Shown here piece after piece: positions 5,288 to 13,064 of a stretch of 15,184 nt of DNA (position 1 is the stretch's first letter; each line of letters opens with the position of its first letter). The position numbers and the translations under genes are program-made. The stretch comes from JBIKWM01 sp044356305. Its GTDB lineage: Bacteria > Bacteroidota > Bacteroidia > UBA10329. The stretch spans positions 1 through 15,184 of the forward strand of contig JBIKWM010000055.1 in NCBI GenBank assembly GCA_044356305.1, read 5' to 3'. A model generated the notes under the pieces. It was given only the letters and a program-made list of their open reading frames with translations. It was not told the origin of the DNA and did no database searches.

Positions 5288-5295
5288 CGAAAGTA
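5288..5295 (-). promoter_or_regulatory. putative promoter -7 element for the Cys/His envelope operon
   Basis: On the minus strand TACTTTCG (5295 to 5288) differs at one base from TAnnTTTG and ends 8 nt before the ATG at 5279. It is the only promoter-like element in the 70-bp gap after the GWxTD gene, so it may drive all three genes down to 3491. Confidence 0.35.
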
Positions 5296-5349
5296 CCCTT
5301 TACTGTTTCTCATCCAGTTATCATTGCTCAGCCCTCACACTGATCCTGA

Positions 5350-6618
5350 TCATCTGTCAGAATACACCCGGCCCTGGCGCCAGCTGTCAACGCCCTGATA
5401 CCAACTGTTCTTGTAAATGGGCGAACGGTCAAGGCGGTAATCATTGTCGCTGAAAGGATTGTCGAGCCGCAGAAAGGTGAAACCGAGACTCGTGAGGCTG
5501 CCCTCATCGCCATACACCCAGTACTCGCTGTCGTGGTTCTTGTAAAGGGTGTTGGGCGGCCCGAAGATGATGTAGACCAGGCCACGGTCGGTCTTCCATC
5601 CTTCCAGATAGGAGGTGAAAAACTCGTTGGCCTCCTGCACCCGGCCATAGTAGCGCGATATGAGGCCCCTCGCCCGGTCTGTTGACCCTGCTATCTTCAC
5701 CCAGAACTCATCCACCTCCACCTTGGGGCGCTCGGCCTCGCTGATGTGCCTGTACTCCTGCCCGCTGTTGATGTAGCGCATGGGTTCCACCAGGGCCTTC
5801 ACGGTCTTCACCTCCGGAAAACCGTCTTCGAAGCGGTGCAGCGCGAAACCGTTGCGCAGCGAGTCATCGACCTGAAACAGGTAGAGCCCGTTGCCTTTCA
5901 ATTGCAACGGGTAGCCCAGGTTCACCTCAAATACAGTGTCGGGCCTGAACTCAAAGGGCTTGTTCGGTTCGACACTGAATGGCGGTGGTGGCAACGGGAA
6001 ACTGCGACCGAAGTAGAGCACCTTGGCCTTGGTGAGCCGAATGTCGGAATGGCGCACGATCACGTTCTCATTGGCCCGTATGTGGTTGCGGAAAAGCATG
6101 TCGCGTTCGCCCTCGGCCTGCGCAAAAAAGTGCTGCCGGCTGTTGAGGTTGCTGCGGTCAATGCTGTAGATGCCCCGGTCGCGCGATCCCCTTCGGGTGT
6201 CGGTTATGTCGAGTAGCATGGTCTGGGTGGCCACCCGACTCGGCTTCAGGTCCAAATAACCGCGGATCTTCTTCTCGGGCACCATGAGCGAGCTGTCGCG
6301 GAAAATGATCATTGCGCTGTCTGACATCAGCTTCGCATCGGTCTGGTCCTGTATCTCATACCTGATCTTGAACTCGGCCGACCAGAAGTTGGTCACCGGG
6401 TTCTGGGTGTAGAGCAGTTCCTTCGATTCAATCCGGAACTCGAGCCTCGTCACGCTGTCGTTCAGGTGCCGCAGGGCCACCTCAGGGTGCAGCACACTGG
6501 CACCTTTATCGTAGAGGAATGACAGGTTCTGGTTGCTGATGCGCTCGGTGGCGCAGCCCGTAAGGATGAGCGCACAGAGGGCCAGCAGACGGGTAATGTG
6601 TTCAGGCCTGATCATCAT
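5350..6618 (-). CDS. GWxTD-domain lipoprotein
   Basis: This predicted 422-aa envelope lipoprotein starts MMIRPEHITRLLALCALILTGC, with a lipobox LTGC (Cys22). The N-terminal two thirds resemble the beta-rich part common in this family. The C-terminal domain carries the defining motif EGWKTDRGLVYIIFGPPN (GWxTD at residues 340-344), followed by YWVYGDEGSLTSLGFTFLR. GWxTD proteins are common in Bacteroidota; their molecular function is unknown. ATG 6618 (or 6615) was chosen because it directly precedes the signal peptide. It overlaps the rmuC end by 17 bp, implying coupling. The open frame extends upstream to 6735, but that part is Arg-rich, lies wholly inside rmuC and is a shadow. Confidence 0.9.
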   Translation of the reverse strand: MMIRPEHITRLLALCALILTGCATERISNQNLSFLYDKGASVLHPEVALRHLNDSVTRLEFRIESKELLYTQNPVTNFWSAEFKIRYEIQDQTDAKLMSDSAMIIFRDSSLMVPEKKIRGYLDLKPSRVATQTMLLDITDTRRGSRDRGIYSIDRSNLNSRQHFFAQAEGERDMLFRNHIRANENVIVRHSDIRLTKAKVLYFGRSFPLPPPPFSVEPNKPFEFRPDTVFEVNLGYPLQLKGNGLYLFQVDDSLRNGFALHRFEDGFPEVKTVKALVEPMRYINSGQEYRHISEAERPKVEVDEFWVKIAGSTDRARGLISRYYGRVQEANEFFTSYLEGWKTDRGLVYIIFGPPNTLYKNHDSEYWVYGDEGSLTSLGFTFLRLDNPFSDNDYRLDRSPIYKNSWYQGVDSWRQGRVYSDR

Positions 6619-7957
6619 CGCCAAAAATATCCTGGGGCAACTGTTTTGAACCCTTGGCGCCCAACTTGCGCATCTCCTCGGCCCTGCGCACAAGATTGCC
6701 CGAACCCTCAGAGAGTTTCTTGAACGCCTCGTCATACGACTTCTGGGTGCCCTCTATGTTCTTGCCTATGCGCTTCAGATCCTCTACAAAGCCAACAAAC
6801 TTGTCGTACATGGCCGCCCCCTTCTCGGCTATCAGCAGTGCATTGCGGCTCTGCTGTTCCTGCCTCCATATGGCCGATATGGTGCGCAGCGTGGCCAATA
6901 ATGTGCTGGGCCCCACGATTACGATGTTGCGCTCCCATGCGAAGTTGAACAGCTCGTCATCGGCTTTGATGGCCTGACTGAACGATGATTCGATGGGCAT
7001 GAAGAGCAGTACGAAATCGGGCGAGTTGATGCCTTTGGCGCCCGGATAGTTCTTGTCGCTAAGTCCTTTTATATGCGCCTTCACCGACTGCACATGCAGG
7101 GCCATCTGGCGGGCCTGCTCCTCATCTGTGTCGGCATTCACCATGCGGTCGTATGCCACCAGACTCACCTTCGAGTCGATGATGATGTGCTTACCCTCGG
7201 GCAGCATCACCACCACATCGGGCATCAGCCTTCCGCCATCATCGGCCGTTGTGCTGTACTGCACCTCGTACTGGGCCCCTTTCTCCAGGCCCGAGCTCTC
7301 CATGATCCGCTCCAGGATCACCTCGCCCCAGTTGCCCTGTTTCTTGGCATCACCGCGCAGGGCGGTGGTCAGGTTGTTGGCCTCGGTGCTGATCTGTTGG
7401 TTCAGCTCCATCAGCTTCTTTATCTCGCCCCGCAGCTCGGCCTTGTCCTTCTTCTCCTCGCCATAGCTGCGCTCCACCTTCTCCTCAAAATCCTTGATGC
7501 GGTCGCGCAGCGGGGTGAGTATCTGGTCGAGGTTGATCTTGTTCTGATCCGTGAATTTCTTCGATTTCTCGTCCAAAATGCGGTTGGCGAGGTTCTCAAA
7601 CTCAGTGTTGAGCCGTTTGTGCAGCTCCTCTATCTCCTGTTTCTGCGTGGCTATCCGCTCTTCCTGGTTCTTGAATTTCTCGATGGAAGAGGCCAATCGG
7701 GCATTGAGTGCCGATACCTCATCGGCTCGCTGCACCGACTCACTGCGCAGCCTGTCGCGCTCCTCACTGAGCAGTCGCACTGCCTCTGACAGGCCGCCTA
7801 TCCGCGCGTTGGCCTCGTTATACTTTTCAGTGGCCTGAGCCAGTGCCGGGTCTGTGGTGGTCTCCTGCCCGCGCCTGCCACGCTCAAAGAGCACACCTAT
7901 CACCGCGCCCAGCGCCAGACCGATGACCAATACACCGAGTATGATTCCCAATTCCAT
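6602..7957 (-). CDS. rmuC: DNA recombination protein RmuC homologue
   Basis: This 451-aa protein is of the RmuC family, implicated in limiting recombination between inverted repeats in E. coli and carrying a nuclease-like fold. An N-terminal membrane helix (LGIILGVLVIGLALGAVIGVLF, split across residues 3-25) is followed by a long charged coiled coil (about 40-200) and the RmuC domain. The domain includes NWGEVILERIMESSGL, GGRLMPDVVVMLPEGKHIIIDSK and FVLLFMPIESSF. Length is normal. The gene follows the ABC permease gene by 39 bp and overlaps the GWxTD lipoprotein gene downstream, so the three are probably co-transcribed. A weak -7-like TACCTTCA also lies just upstream. Confidence 0.95.
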   Translation of the reverse strand: MELGIILGVLVIGLALGAVIGVLFERGRRGQETTTDPALAQATEKYNEANARIGGLSEAVRLLSEERDRLRSESVQRADEVSALNARLASSIEKFKNQEERIATQKQEIEELHKRLNTEFENLANRILDEKSKKFTDQNKINLDQILTPLRDRIKDFEEKVERSYGEEKKDKAELRGEIKKLMELNQQISTEANNLTTALRGDAKKQGNWGEVILERIMESSGLEKGAQYEVQYSTTADDGGRLMPDVVVMLPEGKHIIIDSKVSLVAYDRMVNADTDEEQARQMALHVQSVKAHIKGLSDKNYPGAKGINSPDFVLLFMPIESSFSQAIKADDELFNFAWERNIVIVGPSTLLATLRTISAIWRQEQQSRNALLIAEKGAAMYDKFVGFVEDLKRIGKNIEGTQKSYDEAFKKLSEGSGNLVRRAEEMRKLGAKGSKQLPQDIFGDDDQA

Positions 7958-7965
7958 GCAGGGCG

Positions 7966-7973
7966 TGAAGGTA
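7966..7973 (-). promoter_or_regulatory. weak promoter-like -7 element upstream of rmuC
   Basis: Minus-strand TACCTTCA (7973 to 7966) differs at two bases from TAnnTTTG and lies 8 nt before the rmuC ATG. It sits in the only 39 bp between the permease gene and rmuC. It might give rmuC its own start, but the match is poor. Confidence 0.2.
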
Positions 7974-7996
7974 CAGGGCCGCGGCCCAAGGCCATC

Positions 7997-9244
7997 CTAT
8001 TTGCTCCTGATGGCATCCACAGGATTGAGCCGCGATGCCGACCAGGCCGGCACCACCCCGGCCACTAGCCCGATGGTGACTGATATGACCATCCCCTTCA
8101 CCATATTGGCGGCCGTGAGATAAAGGTCAACATCCATCAGTTTCGACACCGCCACGCTGCCAAGGAACACCAGAAGCAGTCCTACCAGACCACCCAGCAG
8201 GCTGAGAAACACCGCCTCGCTCAGGAATTCGACCATGATGAACCAGTTCTTGGCGCCTAGGCTCTTCTCTATTCCTATCAGGTTGGTGCGTTCGCGCACA
8301 CTTACAAACATGATGTTGGCAATGCCGAATCCACCGACCAGGATGGAGAACCCCCCAATGACAGCTCCCGCCAGATTGATTACCGTGAAAATGCCATCCA
8401 AGCTGCTGCTGAGCACGCTTATCTCGTTGAGGGCGAAGGTGTCATCGGCCTGCGGGCGGATCTTGCGAATGGAGCGCATGTGTCCGCGCAGGTCGTCTTT
8501 CAGTTCGGCCGTGGTCACGTTAGGCCTGCCACGCACAATGATGGTGGGATTGAGGCTGTTTCGGTCCAGGCGCAGCAACTGCCGGGCATAGCTCACGGGT
8601 ATCACCACCTGACCATCTACACTGTTGCCGAATATGCTCTCGCCCTCGATCTCAAACACCCCGATAACCGTGAGGCGCCTGCCGAGCACTTTCACCTGGA
8701 GGCCCACAGGGTTCACAGATCCGAACAGACCCTGGGCCACGGCTGCCCCTATCACACAGACAGGCCTGCCACTGTTAGACTCCATTTGAGAGAAAAAACG
8801 GCCGTTACCGATGCCGAACGATTTGATGCGCTCGTAGCCTTCGGTTACGGCAAGCACTCCCACATTCTCCAGACTACGTGCCCCATGCTCCACGGGCGAG
8901 CTTTTGGAGGCCATGAACACCACCGCCTCGGCACTGGTGCACCGCTTGCGCAGCGCCTCTGCCTCGCGCAGGGTGGGTTGCGGACGTTGCCAGAATTTCC
9001 ACCACTCGTAGTCGCTGCCGGTGGCCCAGGGCCATTTCTGCACATACACTGTGTTGTCGCCCAGACTCTGCACATTGGTGCGGATGTTCCGTTCCATAGA
9101 GTCGACCAGTGTGAATACCGAAATGATGGCAATGATGCCTATCGTAATGCCCAACAACGACAATATGGTGCGCAACTTATTGACCACCAGGGCATGCCAC
9201 GCCATGCGCATGCTCTCGGTCAGAAGTTTCAGCAGTACAGACAT
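7997..9244 (-). CDS. ABC transporter permease, MacB/FtsX type
   Basis: This 415-aa inner-membrane permease has MacB architecture. A first membrane helix (NKLRTILSLLGITIGIIAIIS) is followed by a large periplasmic MacB_PCD-like domain (about residues 50-280). The FtsX domain comes last, with three more helices (GGFSILVGGFGIANIMFVSV, FLSLLGGLVGLLLVF, ISVTIGLVAGVVPAW) and the usual SASRLNPVDAIRS ending. Such permeases export lipopeptides or lipoproteins, or act as mechanotransmitters, powered by a separate ATPase that is not encoded nearby. The ATG at 9244 is preferred because the open frame upstream to 9367 is unconserved and contains the proposed promoter. It is likely first in an operon with rmuC and the GWxTD gene. 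Substrate is unknown. Confidence 0.92.
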   Translation of the reverse strand: MSVLLKLLTESMRMAWHALVVNKLRTILSLLGITIGIIAIISVFTLVDSMERNIRTNVQSLGDNTVYVQKWPWATGSDYEWWKFWQRPQPTLREAEALRKRCTSAEAVVFMASKSSPVEHGARSLENVGVLAVTEGYERIKSFGIGNGRFFSQMESNSGRPVCVIGAAVAQGLFGSVNPVGLQVKVLGRRLTVIGVFEIEGESIFGNSVDGQVVIPVSYARQLLRLDRNSLNPTIIVRGRPNVTTAELKDDLRGHMRSIRKIRPQADDTFALNEISVLSSSLDGIFTVINLAGAVIGGFSILVGGFGIANIMFVSVRERTNLIGIEKSLGAKNWFIMVEFLSEAVFLSLLGGLVGLLLVFLGSVAVSKLMDVDLYLTAANMVKGMVISVTIGLVAGVVPAWSASRLNPVDAIRSK

Positions 9245-9267
9245 GGCATGTTCTCTTGGGGCGGGGC

Positions 9268-9275
9268 CAAAGCTA
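9268..9275 (-). promoter_or_regulatory. putative promoter -7 element for the permease-rmuC-GWxTD operon
   Basis: On the minus strand TAGCTTTG (9275 to 9268) matches TAnnTTTG exactly and ends 23 nt before the permease ATG at 9244. It supports that start over upstream in-frame codons. A -33 box is not evident. Confidence 0.42.
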
Positions 9276-9398
9276 CGCTGTGAGCAACAGGCCACAGGCT
9301 GAGGTGTTCGGCTGCGCAATGCCCAGCGGTTCAATTCAGGTTGAAAAGTATCTGAACGAATTGGCAAGGCCGGCTTGGTTCGGCCCGCGACACGGCCC

Positions 9399-9406
9399 TA
9401 CCTTTG
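9399..9406 (+). promoter_or_regulatory. putative purH promoter (-33 TTGG, -7 TACCTTTG)
   Basis: TACCTTTG (9399-9406) is an exact -7 consensus match. A TTG at 9375-9377 lies 21 bp upstream, close to the -33 position used in Bacteroidota. Transcription would start near 9412, leaving a 5' leader of about 90 nt before the purH ATG at 9503. It lies divergent from the permease promoter in the 258-bp intergenic region. Confidence 0.5.
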
Positions 9407-9411
9407 CGTCA

Positions 9412-9456
9412 ATCTGAAAATGAATCTTAAATAATTGTATTTCAGATATTTATATC
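9412..9456 (+). repeat. AT-rich inverted repeats in the purH leader
   Basis: ATCTGAAA (9412-9419) and TTTCAGAT (9440-9447) are perfect 8-bp inverted repeats around a 20-nt AT-rich loop. They directly overlap GATATTTATATC (9445-9456), a near-palindrome with a 2-nt centre. Both lie at the predicted transcript start, so they could form a leader hairpin or bind a repressor. No known purine riboswitch pattern is recognised. Confidence 0.4.
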
Positions 9457-9502
9457 GATAATAACCAGATAGGGACACAGGCCCCTGCACCCTTGGCAAC
9501 AG

Positions 9503-10987
9503 ATGGACGGCACACGATCAATCAAGTCGGCACTCGTTTCAGTTTACAGTAAAGATGGTCTTGAGCCCATTGTGCGGCTGCTGGCGCAGCACGGTGTGCG
9601 CATCTACAGCACGGGTGGCACCCAATCGTACATAGAGGGCCTGGGCATAGGGGTGAACCGTGTGGAGGACCTCACCACGTATCCGAGCATCTTGGGCGGA
9701 CGGGTTAAGACATTGCACCCGAAGGTGTTCGGTGGCATACTGGCCCGCAGGCAGGAGGCTGGCGACCTTGCACAACTGGAGGAGTTCGAGATACCGCAGA
9801 TCGACCTGGTAATTGTTGACCTGTACCCCTTTGAGGACACCGTGGCCAGCGGTGCGGCCGAGGAGGACATCATAGAGAAGATCGATATCGGGGGGATCTC
9901 GCTCATCCGCGCAGCGGCCAAGAATTTTCAGGATGTGGCGATTGTTCCGAGCAAGGAACAGTATCCCATTTTGGCGGAGGTGCTGGGCCGAGGCAACGCG
10001 ACCACACTTGCCGAGCGAAAGACTCTGGCCACGGCCGCCTTCAGGGTCACCGCACATTACGATGCGGCCATAGGCAACTGGTTCAGTGGCACCAAGGCGC
10101 TGCGCTATGGCGAGAATCCGCATCAGCGCGGGTGGTTCCATGGCAATCTGGACGCCATGTTCACCCAGTTGCATGGCAAAGAGCTCAGCTACAACAATCT
10201 GCTTGATATCGATGCGGCCGTGAACCTGATTGATGAGTTCACCGGCACCACCTTCGCCATACTCAAGCACAACAATGCCTGCGGACTGGCCACGCGGCCC
10301 ACTTTGCGCGAAGCATACCTGGCCGCTTTGGCAGGCGACCCGGTGTCGGCCTTCGGTGGGGTGCTCATCTGCAACCGCACCATGGACATGGCCACGGCCG
10401 AGGAAGTGGACAAGCTTTTCTGTGAGGTGGTGATAGCCCCAGATTTTGACAACGCGGCCATCGATATCCTCAGGCGTAAAAAGAACCGCGTACTGCTGCT
10501 ACGGAAGGAAGTGGCCCTGCCCATACGTCAGGTGCGCACCCTGCTCAACGGAACCCTCGAACAGGACCGCGACCTGAGCACCGAGGACCGGCACGGAATG
10601 CGTCCGGTGACGGTGCGTCAGCCATCAGATGCAGAATATGCCGACCTCGAATTTGCCAACCGGATAGTGAAACACACCCGCAGCAACACCATTGTGTTGG
10701 CCAAGAACGGGCAGTTGCTGGCCAGCGGATGCGGCATGACATCGCGGGTCGATGCCCTCCGTTTCGCCATCCAGAAGGCCCGCTCTTTCAATTTCGAGCT
10801 GAAAGGGGCCGCAATGGCGAGCGATGCATTTTTTCCTTTCCCCGATTGTGTGGAGATCGCAGAAAAAGAAGGTATCCTTGCGGTGGTGCAACCGGGCGGG
10901 TCGGTAAAGGATCAGGAGAGCATCGATTACTGCAACAGCCACGGTATGGCCATGGTCATCACGGGAGTCAGACACTTCAAGCACTGA
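9503..10987 (+). CDS. purH: bifunctional AICAR transformylase / IMP cyclohydrolase
   Basis: This 494-aa cytosolic enzyme catalyses the last two steps of IMP synthesis: formylation of AICAR with 10-formyl-THF, then ring closure. The N-terminal MGS-like cyclohydrolase domain shows SALVSVYSKDGLEPIVRLL, STGGT, GGRVKTLHPKVFGGIL and IDIGGISLIRAAAKN. The transformylase domain shows RYGENPHQ, the catalytic KHNNACG (Lys255-His256), GDPVSAFGG, SRVDALRFAI and SDAFFPFPD. Length is close to the usual 500 or so. It shares one-carbon metabolism with glyA at the other end of the window. mreB starts 9 bp after its stop, so the two are probably co-transcribed. Confidence 0.97.
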   Translation: MDGTRSIKSALVSVYSKDGLEPIVRLLAQHGVRIYSTGGTQSYIEGLGIGVNRVEDLTTYPSILGGRVKTLHPKVFGGILARRQEAGDLAQLEEFEIPQIDLVIVDLYPFEDTVASGAAEEDIIEKIDIGGISLIRAAAKNFQDVAIVPSKEQYPILAEVLGRGNATTLAERKTLATAAFRVTAHYDAAIGNWFSGTKALRYGENPHQRGWFHGNLDAMFTQLHGKELSYNNLLDIDAAVNLIDEFTGTTFAILKHNNACGLATRPTLREAYLAALAGDPVSAFGGVLICNRTMDMATAEEVDKLFCEVVIAPDFDNAAIDILRRKKNRVLLLRKEVALPIRQVRTLLNGTLEQDRDLSTEDRHGMRPVTVRQPSDAEYADLEFANRIVKHTRSNTIVLAKNGQLLASGCGMTSRVDALRFAIQKARSFNFELKGAAMASDAFFPFPDCVEIAEKEGILAVVQPGGSVKDQESIDYCNSHGMAMVITGVRHFKH

Positions 10988-10996
10988 TAGGAAGAG

Positions 10997-12022
10997 ATGG
11001 GTTTCTTCGACCTTTTGCGGCAGGACATTGCCATTGACCTTGGCACAGCCAACACGCTGATCATTTACAATGACAAGGTGGTGGTAGACGAGCCGAGCAT
11101 CGTTGCCAAAGACATCAGCACGGGCAAAATAGTTGCCATAGGCAAGAAGGCCCAGCAGATGCATGGCAAGACTCACAAGAACATCGAGACCATCCGCCCG
11201 CTCAAGGATGGTGTGATAGCCGATTTCGAGGCCGCTGAACAGATGATCAAGGGCATGATAGCCATGATCAATCCGGGCCGGAAGCCGTGGATACCACGGT
11301 CGCTCCGCATGGTGATCTGCATCCCCTCTGGTATAACGGAAGTGGAGAAAAGGGCTGTAAAGGACAGTGCAGAGCATGCCGGTGCCAAAGAGGTGTATCT
11401 GATTCAGGAACCCATGGCTGCGGCCATCGGTATCGGCATCGATGTGGAGGAGCCCATGGGCAACATGATCATCGATATTGGCGGTGGTACGAGCGAGATT
11501 GCCGTTATTGCCCTCGGTGGCATTGTTTGCGACCGCTCAATACGCGTGGCCGGTGACGATTTCACCTCAGACATTGAGGACTACATGCGCAGGCAGCACA
11601 ACATTCTGGTGGGCGAGCGCAGCGCTGAACGGATCAAGATTGAAGTTGGGGCGGCCATCACCGAGCTAGACAATCCTCCGCCCGACTTTGCCGTGCATGG
11701 CCGCGACCTGATGACGGGTATCCCAAGAGAAGTGACAGTCTCTTATCAGGAAATAGCCCATGCTCTGGATAAGAGCATCAACAAAGTTGAGACCGCTATT
11801 CTGAATGCTCTGGAGATGACCCCGCCCGAGCTTTCGGCCGATATCTACCGCACAGGCCTCTACCTGGCCGGTGGTGGATCTATGCTCCGTGGCCTGGATA
11901 AACGGATCAGCATAAAGACCAAACTACCCGTGCACATTGCCGAGGACCCGCTGCGTGCGGTGGCCCGGGGCACTGGTATCGCCCTCAAGAACGTGGACAG
12001 GTTCCCGTTCCTGATGCGCTGA
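10997..12022 (+). CDS. mreB: rod shape-determining protein MreB
   Basis: This 341-aa actin homologue forms membrane-associated filaments that organise the lateral cell-wall synthesis machinery. The N-terminal amphipathic segment MGFFDLLRQ is followed by the ATPase motifs: phosphate-1 DLGTANTLI, phosphate-2 IDIGGGTSEIAVIALGG and adenosine YLAGGGSMLRGLD. EPMAAAIGIGIDV is also typical. AGGAAGAG lies directly before the ATG, a rare Shine-Dalgarno-like match in this window. It follows purH by 9 bp, an arrangement shared by many Bacteroidota. The partner genes mreC, mreD and mrdA follow after an unusual 205-bp gap. It implies a rod-shaped or at least elongating cell. Confidence 0.98.
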   Translation: MGFFDLLRQDIAIDLGTANTLIIYNDKVVVDEPSIVAKDISTGKIVAIGKKAQQMHGKTHKNIETIRPLKDGVIADFEAAEQMIKGMIAMINPGRKPWIPRSLRMVICIPSGITEVEKRAVKDSAEHAGAKEVYLIQEPMAAAIGIGIDVEEPMGNMIIDIGGGTSEIAVIALGGIVCDRSIRVAGDDFTSDIEDYMRRQHNILVGERSAERIKIEVGAAITELDNPPPDFAVHGRDLMTGIPREVTVSYQEIAHALDKSINKVETAILNALEMTPPELSADIYRTGLYLAGGGSMLRGLDKRISIKTKLPVHIAEDPLRAVARGTGIALKNVDRFPFLMR

Positions 12023-12227
12023 TTCCTCCATTCACATATCAGCCTTTTATCTGAATGGTCGGCAATCGTTATCCCTTTGCCTGATACTCCATCGGCCCCT
12101 GTTATTTCGAATAGAATTTGTAATCGAAACGGGCTACGAATTGAGCCTTGGCCCGTTCAAAACTTATCTATCTCGCCAAATAAAGGCATGGCCCTGAACT
12201 GACATTTGCCCTTGACGTGTCGTAGCC
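12023..12227 (+). other. 205-bp mreB-mreC intergenic region with two inverted repeats
   Basis: No coding frame of note is seen. CCATTCA (12028-12034) pairs with TGAATGG (12052-12058), and AACGGGC (12128-12134) with GCCCGTT (12151-12157). Neither stem is followed by a T-run, so neither looks like a standard intrinsic terminator. GACATTTG (12201-12208), one mismatch from TAnnTTTG, lies 19 nt before the mreC ATG and may be a separate mreCD-mrdA promoter. Confidence 0.45.
12201..12208 (+). promoter_or_regulatory. possible mreC promoter -7 element (GACATTTG)
   Basis: This is one mismatch from TAnnTTTG, 19 nt before the mreC start and inside an otherwise unexplained gap. No -33 box is clear. Confidence 0.25.
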
Positions 12228-13064
12228 ATGCGCAACCTCCTGCGGTTTTTGGGCCGCTATCATGTGTTCATCCTGTTTGTTGCACTTGAGGTGTGCGCGT
12301 ATCTGTTGGTCGTTCGCAACAAGGGCTACCATGAGGCCTCGTACCTCAACAGTTGTAATGCTGTAACGGGATGGGCCTACGGAGTTCGGGCCGAGGTAAT
12401 CGGCTTCTTACAACTGCGTCCGCAGAACCGCAGACTGGCCGAGGAGAACGCCCGATTGCGCGAGCAGTTACAGGCCTATCGGATGAACGATGTGGGCGGT
12501 GTGCCCACAGGCTGGGACAGCACAAGGGCAAAGGAATATACCTACATGCCGGCATTGGTGGTGAATGGCACCGTGCACCGCCAAAGCAACTATTTCACCC
12601 TCGACCGCGGCAGCCTGCAAGGGGTGCGGCCCGACATGGGAGTCATCACCACAAATGGAGTGATAGGGGTGGTCAAAGATGTGAGCGACAACTTCTGTAC
12701 AATACTCACCATTCTGCACAAGGACTCGCGCATCAGTGCCCGGCTCACTGGCACCGGCTATTTCGGAAGTCTGACTTGGGACGGCCACGACCCGTCTGTC
12801 ATGCAGCTCAACGATATCCCCTCGCACATTGAGGTTGTGCCCGGCATGGAGGTGGCCACCAGCGGCTTCTCGGCCATATTCCCCGAAGGGATTCACATAG
12901 GCCGTGTCATCTCTTATGAGCAGCGTCCGGGCGAGAGCTTCTTTTCCATCGAGGTGCGCCTCACCGATGACCTGGCCAAGGCCGGGGCCGTTTATATCAT
13001 TGGCAAGAACACGCAGGCCGAGCAACGTGCGTTAGAGACCCAGACCGAAGGCACAGGTGAATAA
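12228..13064 (+). CDS. mreC: rod shape-determining protein MreC
   Basis: This 278-aa bitopic membrane protein links MreB and MreD to PBP2 in the elongasome. An N-terminal membrane helix (YHVFILFVALEVCAYLLVV, about 11-29) is followed by a short coiled coil (RPQNRRLAEENARLREQLQAY) and the periplasmic double beta-barrel domain. That domain includes ALVVNGTVHRQSNYFTLDRG, GVRPDMGVITTNGVIGVVKDV, SRISARLTGTGYFGSL and GMEVATSGFSAIFPEGIHIG. Length and layout are normal for Bacteroidota MreC. Its last 8 bp overlap mreD, indicating coupled translation. The start is the only sensible ATG ahead of the membrane helix. Confidence 0.95.
   Translation: MRNLLRFLGRYHVFILFVALEVCAYLLVVRNKGYHEASYLNSCNAVTGWAYGVRAEVIGFLQLRPQNRRLAEENARLREQLQAYRMNDVGGVPTGWDSTRAKEYTYMPALVVNGTVHRQSNYFTLDRGSLQGVRPDMGVITTNGVIGVVKDVSDNFCTILTILHKDSRISARLTGTGYFGSLTWDGHDPSVMQLNDIPSHIEVVPGMEVATSGFSAIFPEGIHIGRVISYEQRPGESFFSIEVRLTDDLAKAGAVYIIGKNTQAEQRALETQTEGTGE

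Noticed and set aside
6619..6735. Upstream extension of the GWxTD lipoprotein
   Set aside because: Lies wholly inside rmuC, is Arg-rich, and would bury the signal peptide and lipobox internally.
7073..7789. 238-aa plus-strand open frame over rmuC
   Set aside because: Leu/His-rich mirror of the rmuC coiled coil; no independent evidence.
8480..9283. 267-aa plus-strand open frame over the permease gene
   Set aside because: The permease frame has clear membrane helices and family motifs; the opposite frame is His/Arg-rich shadow sequence.
10625..11377. 250-aa open frame antisense to purH and mreB
   Set aside because: Spans two certain genes on the other strand, has no family motif, and is explained by GC-rich codon bias.
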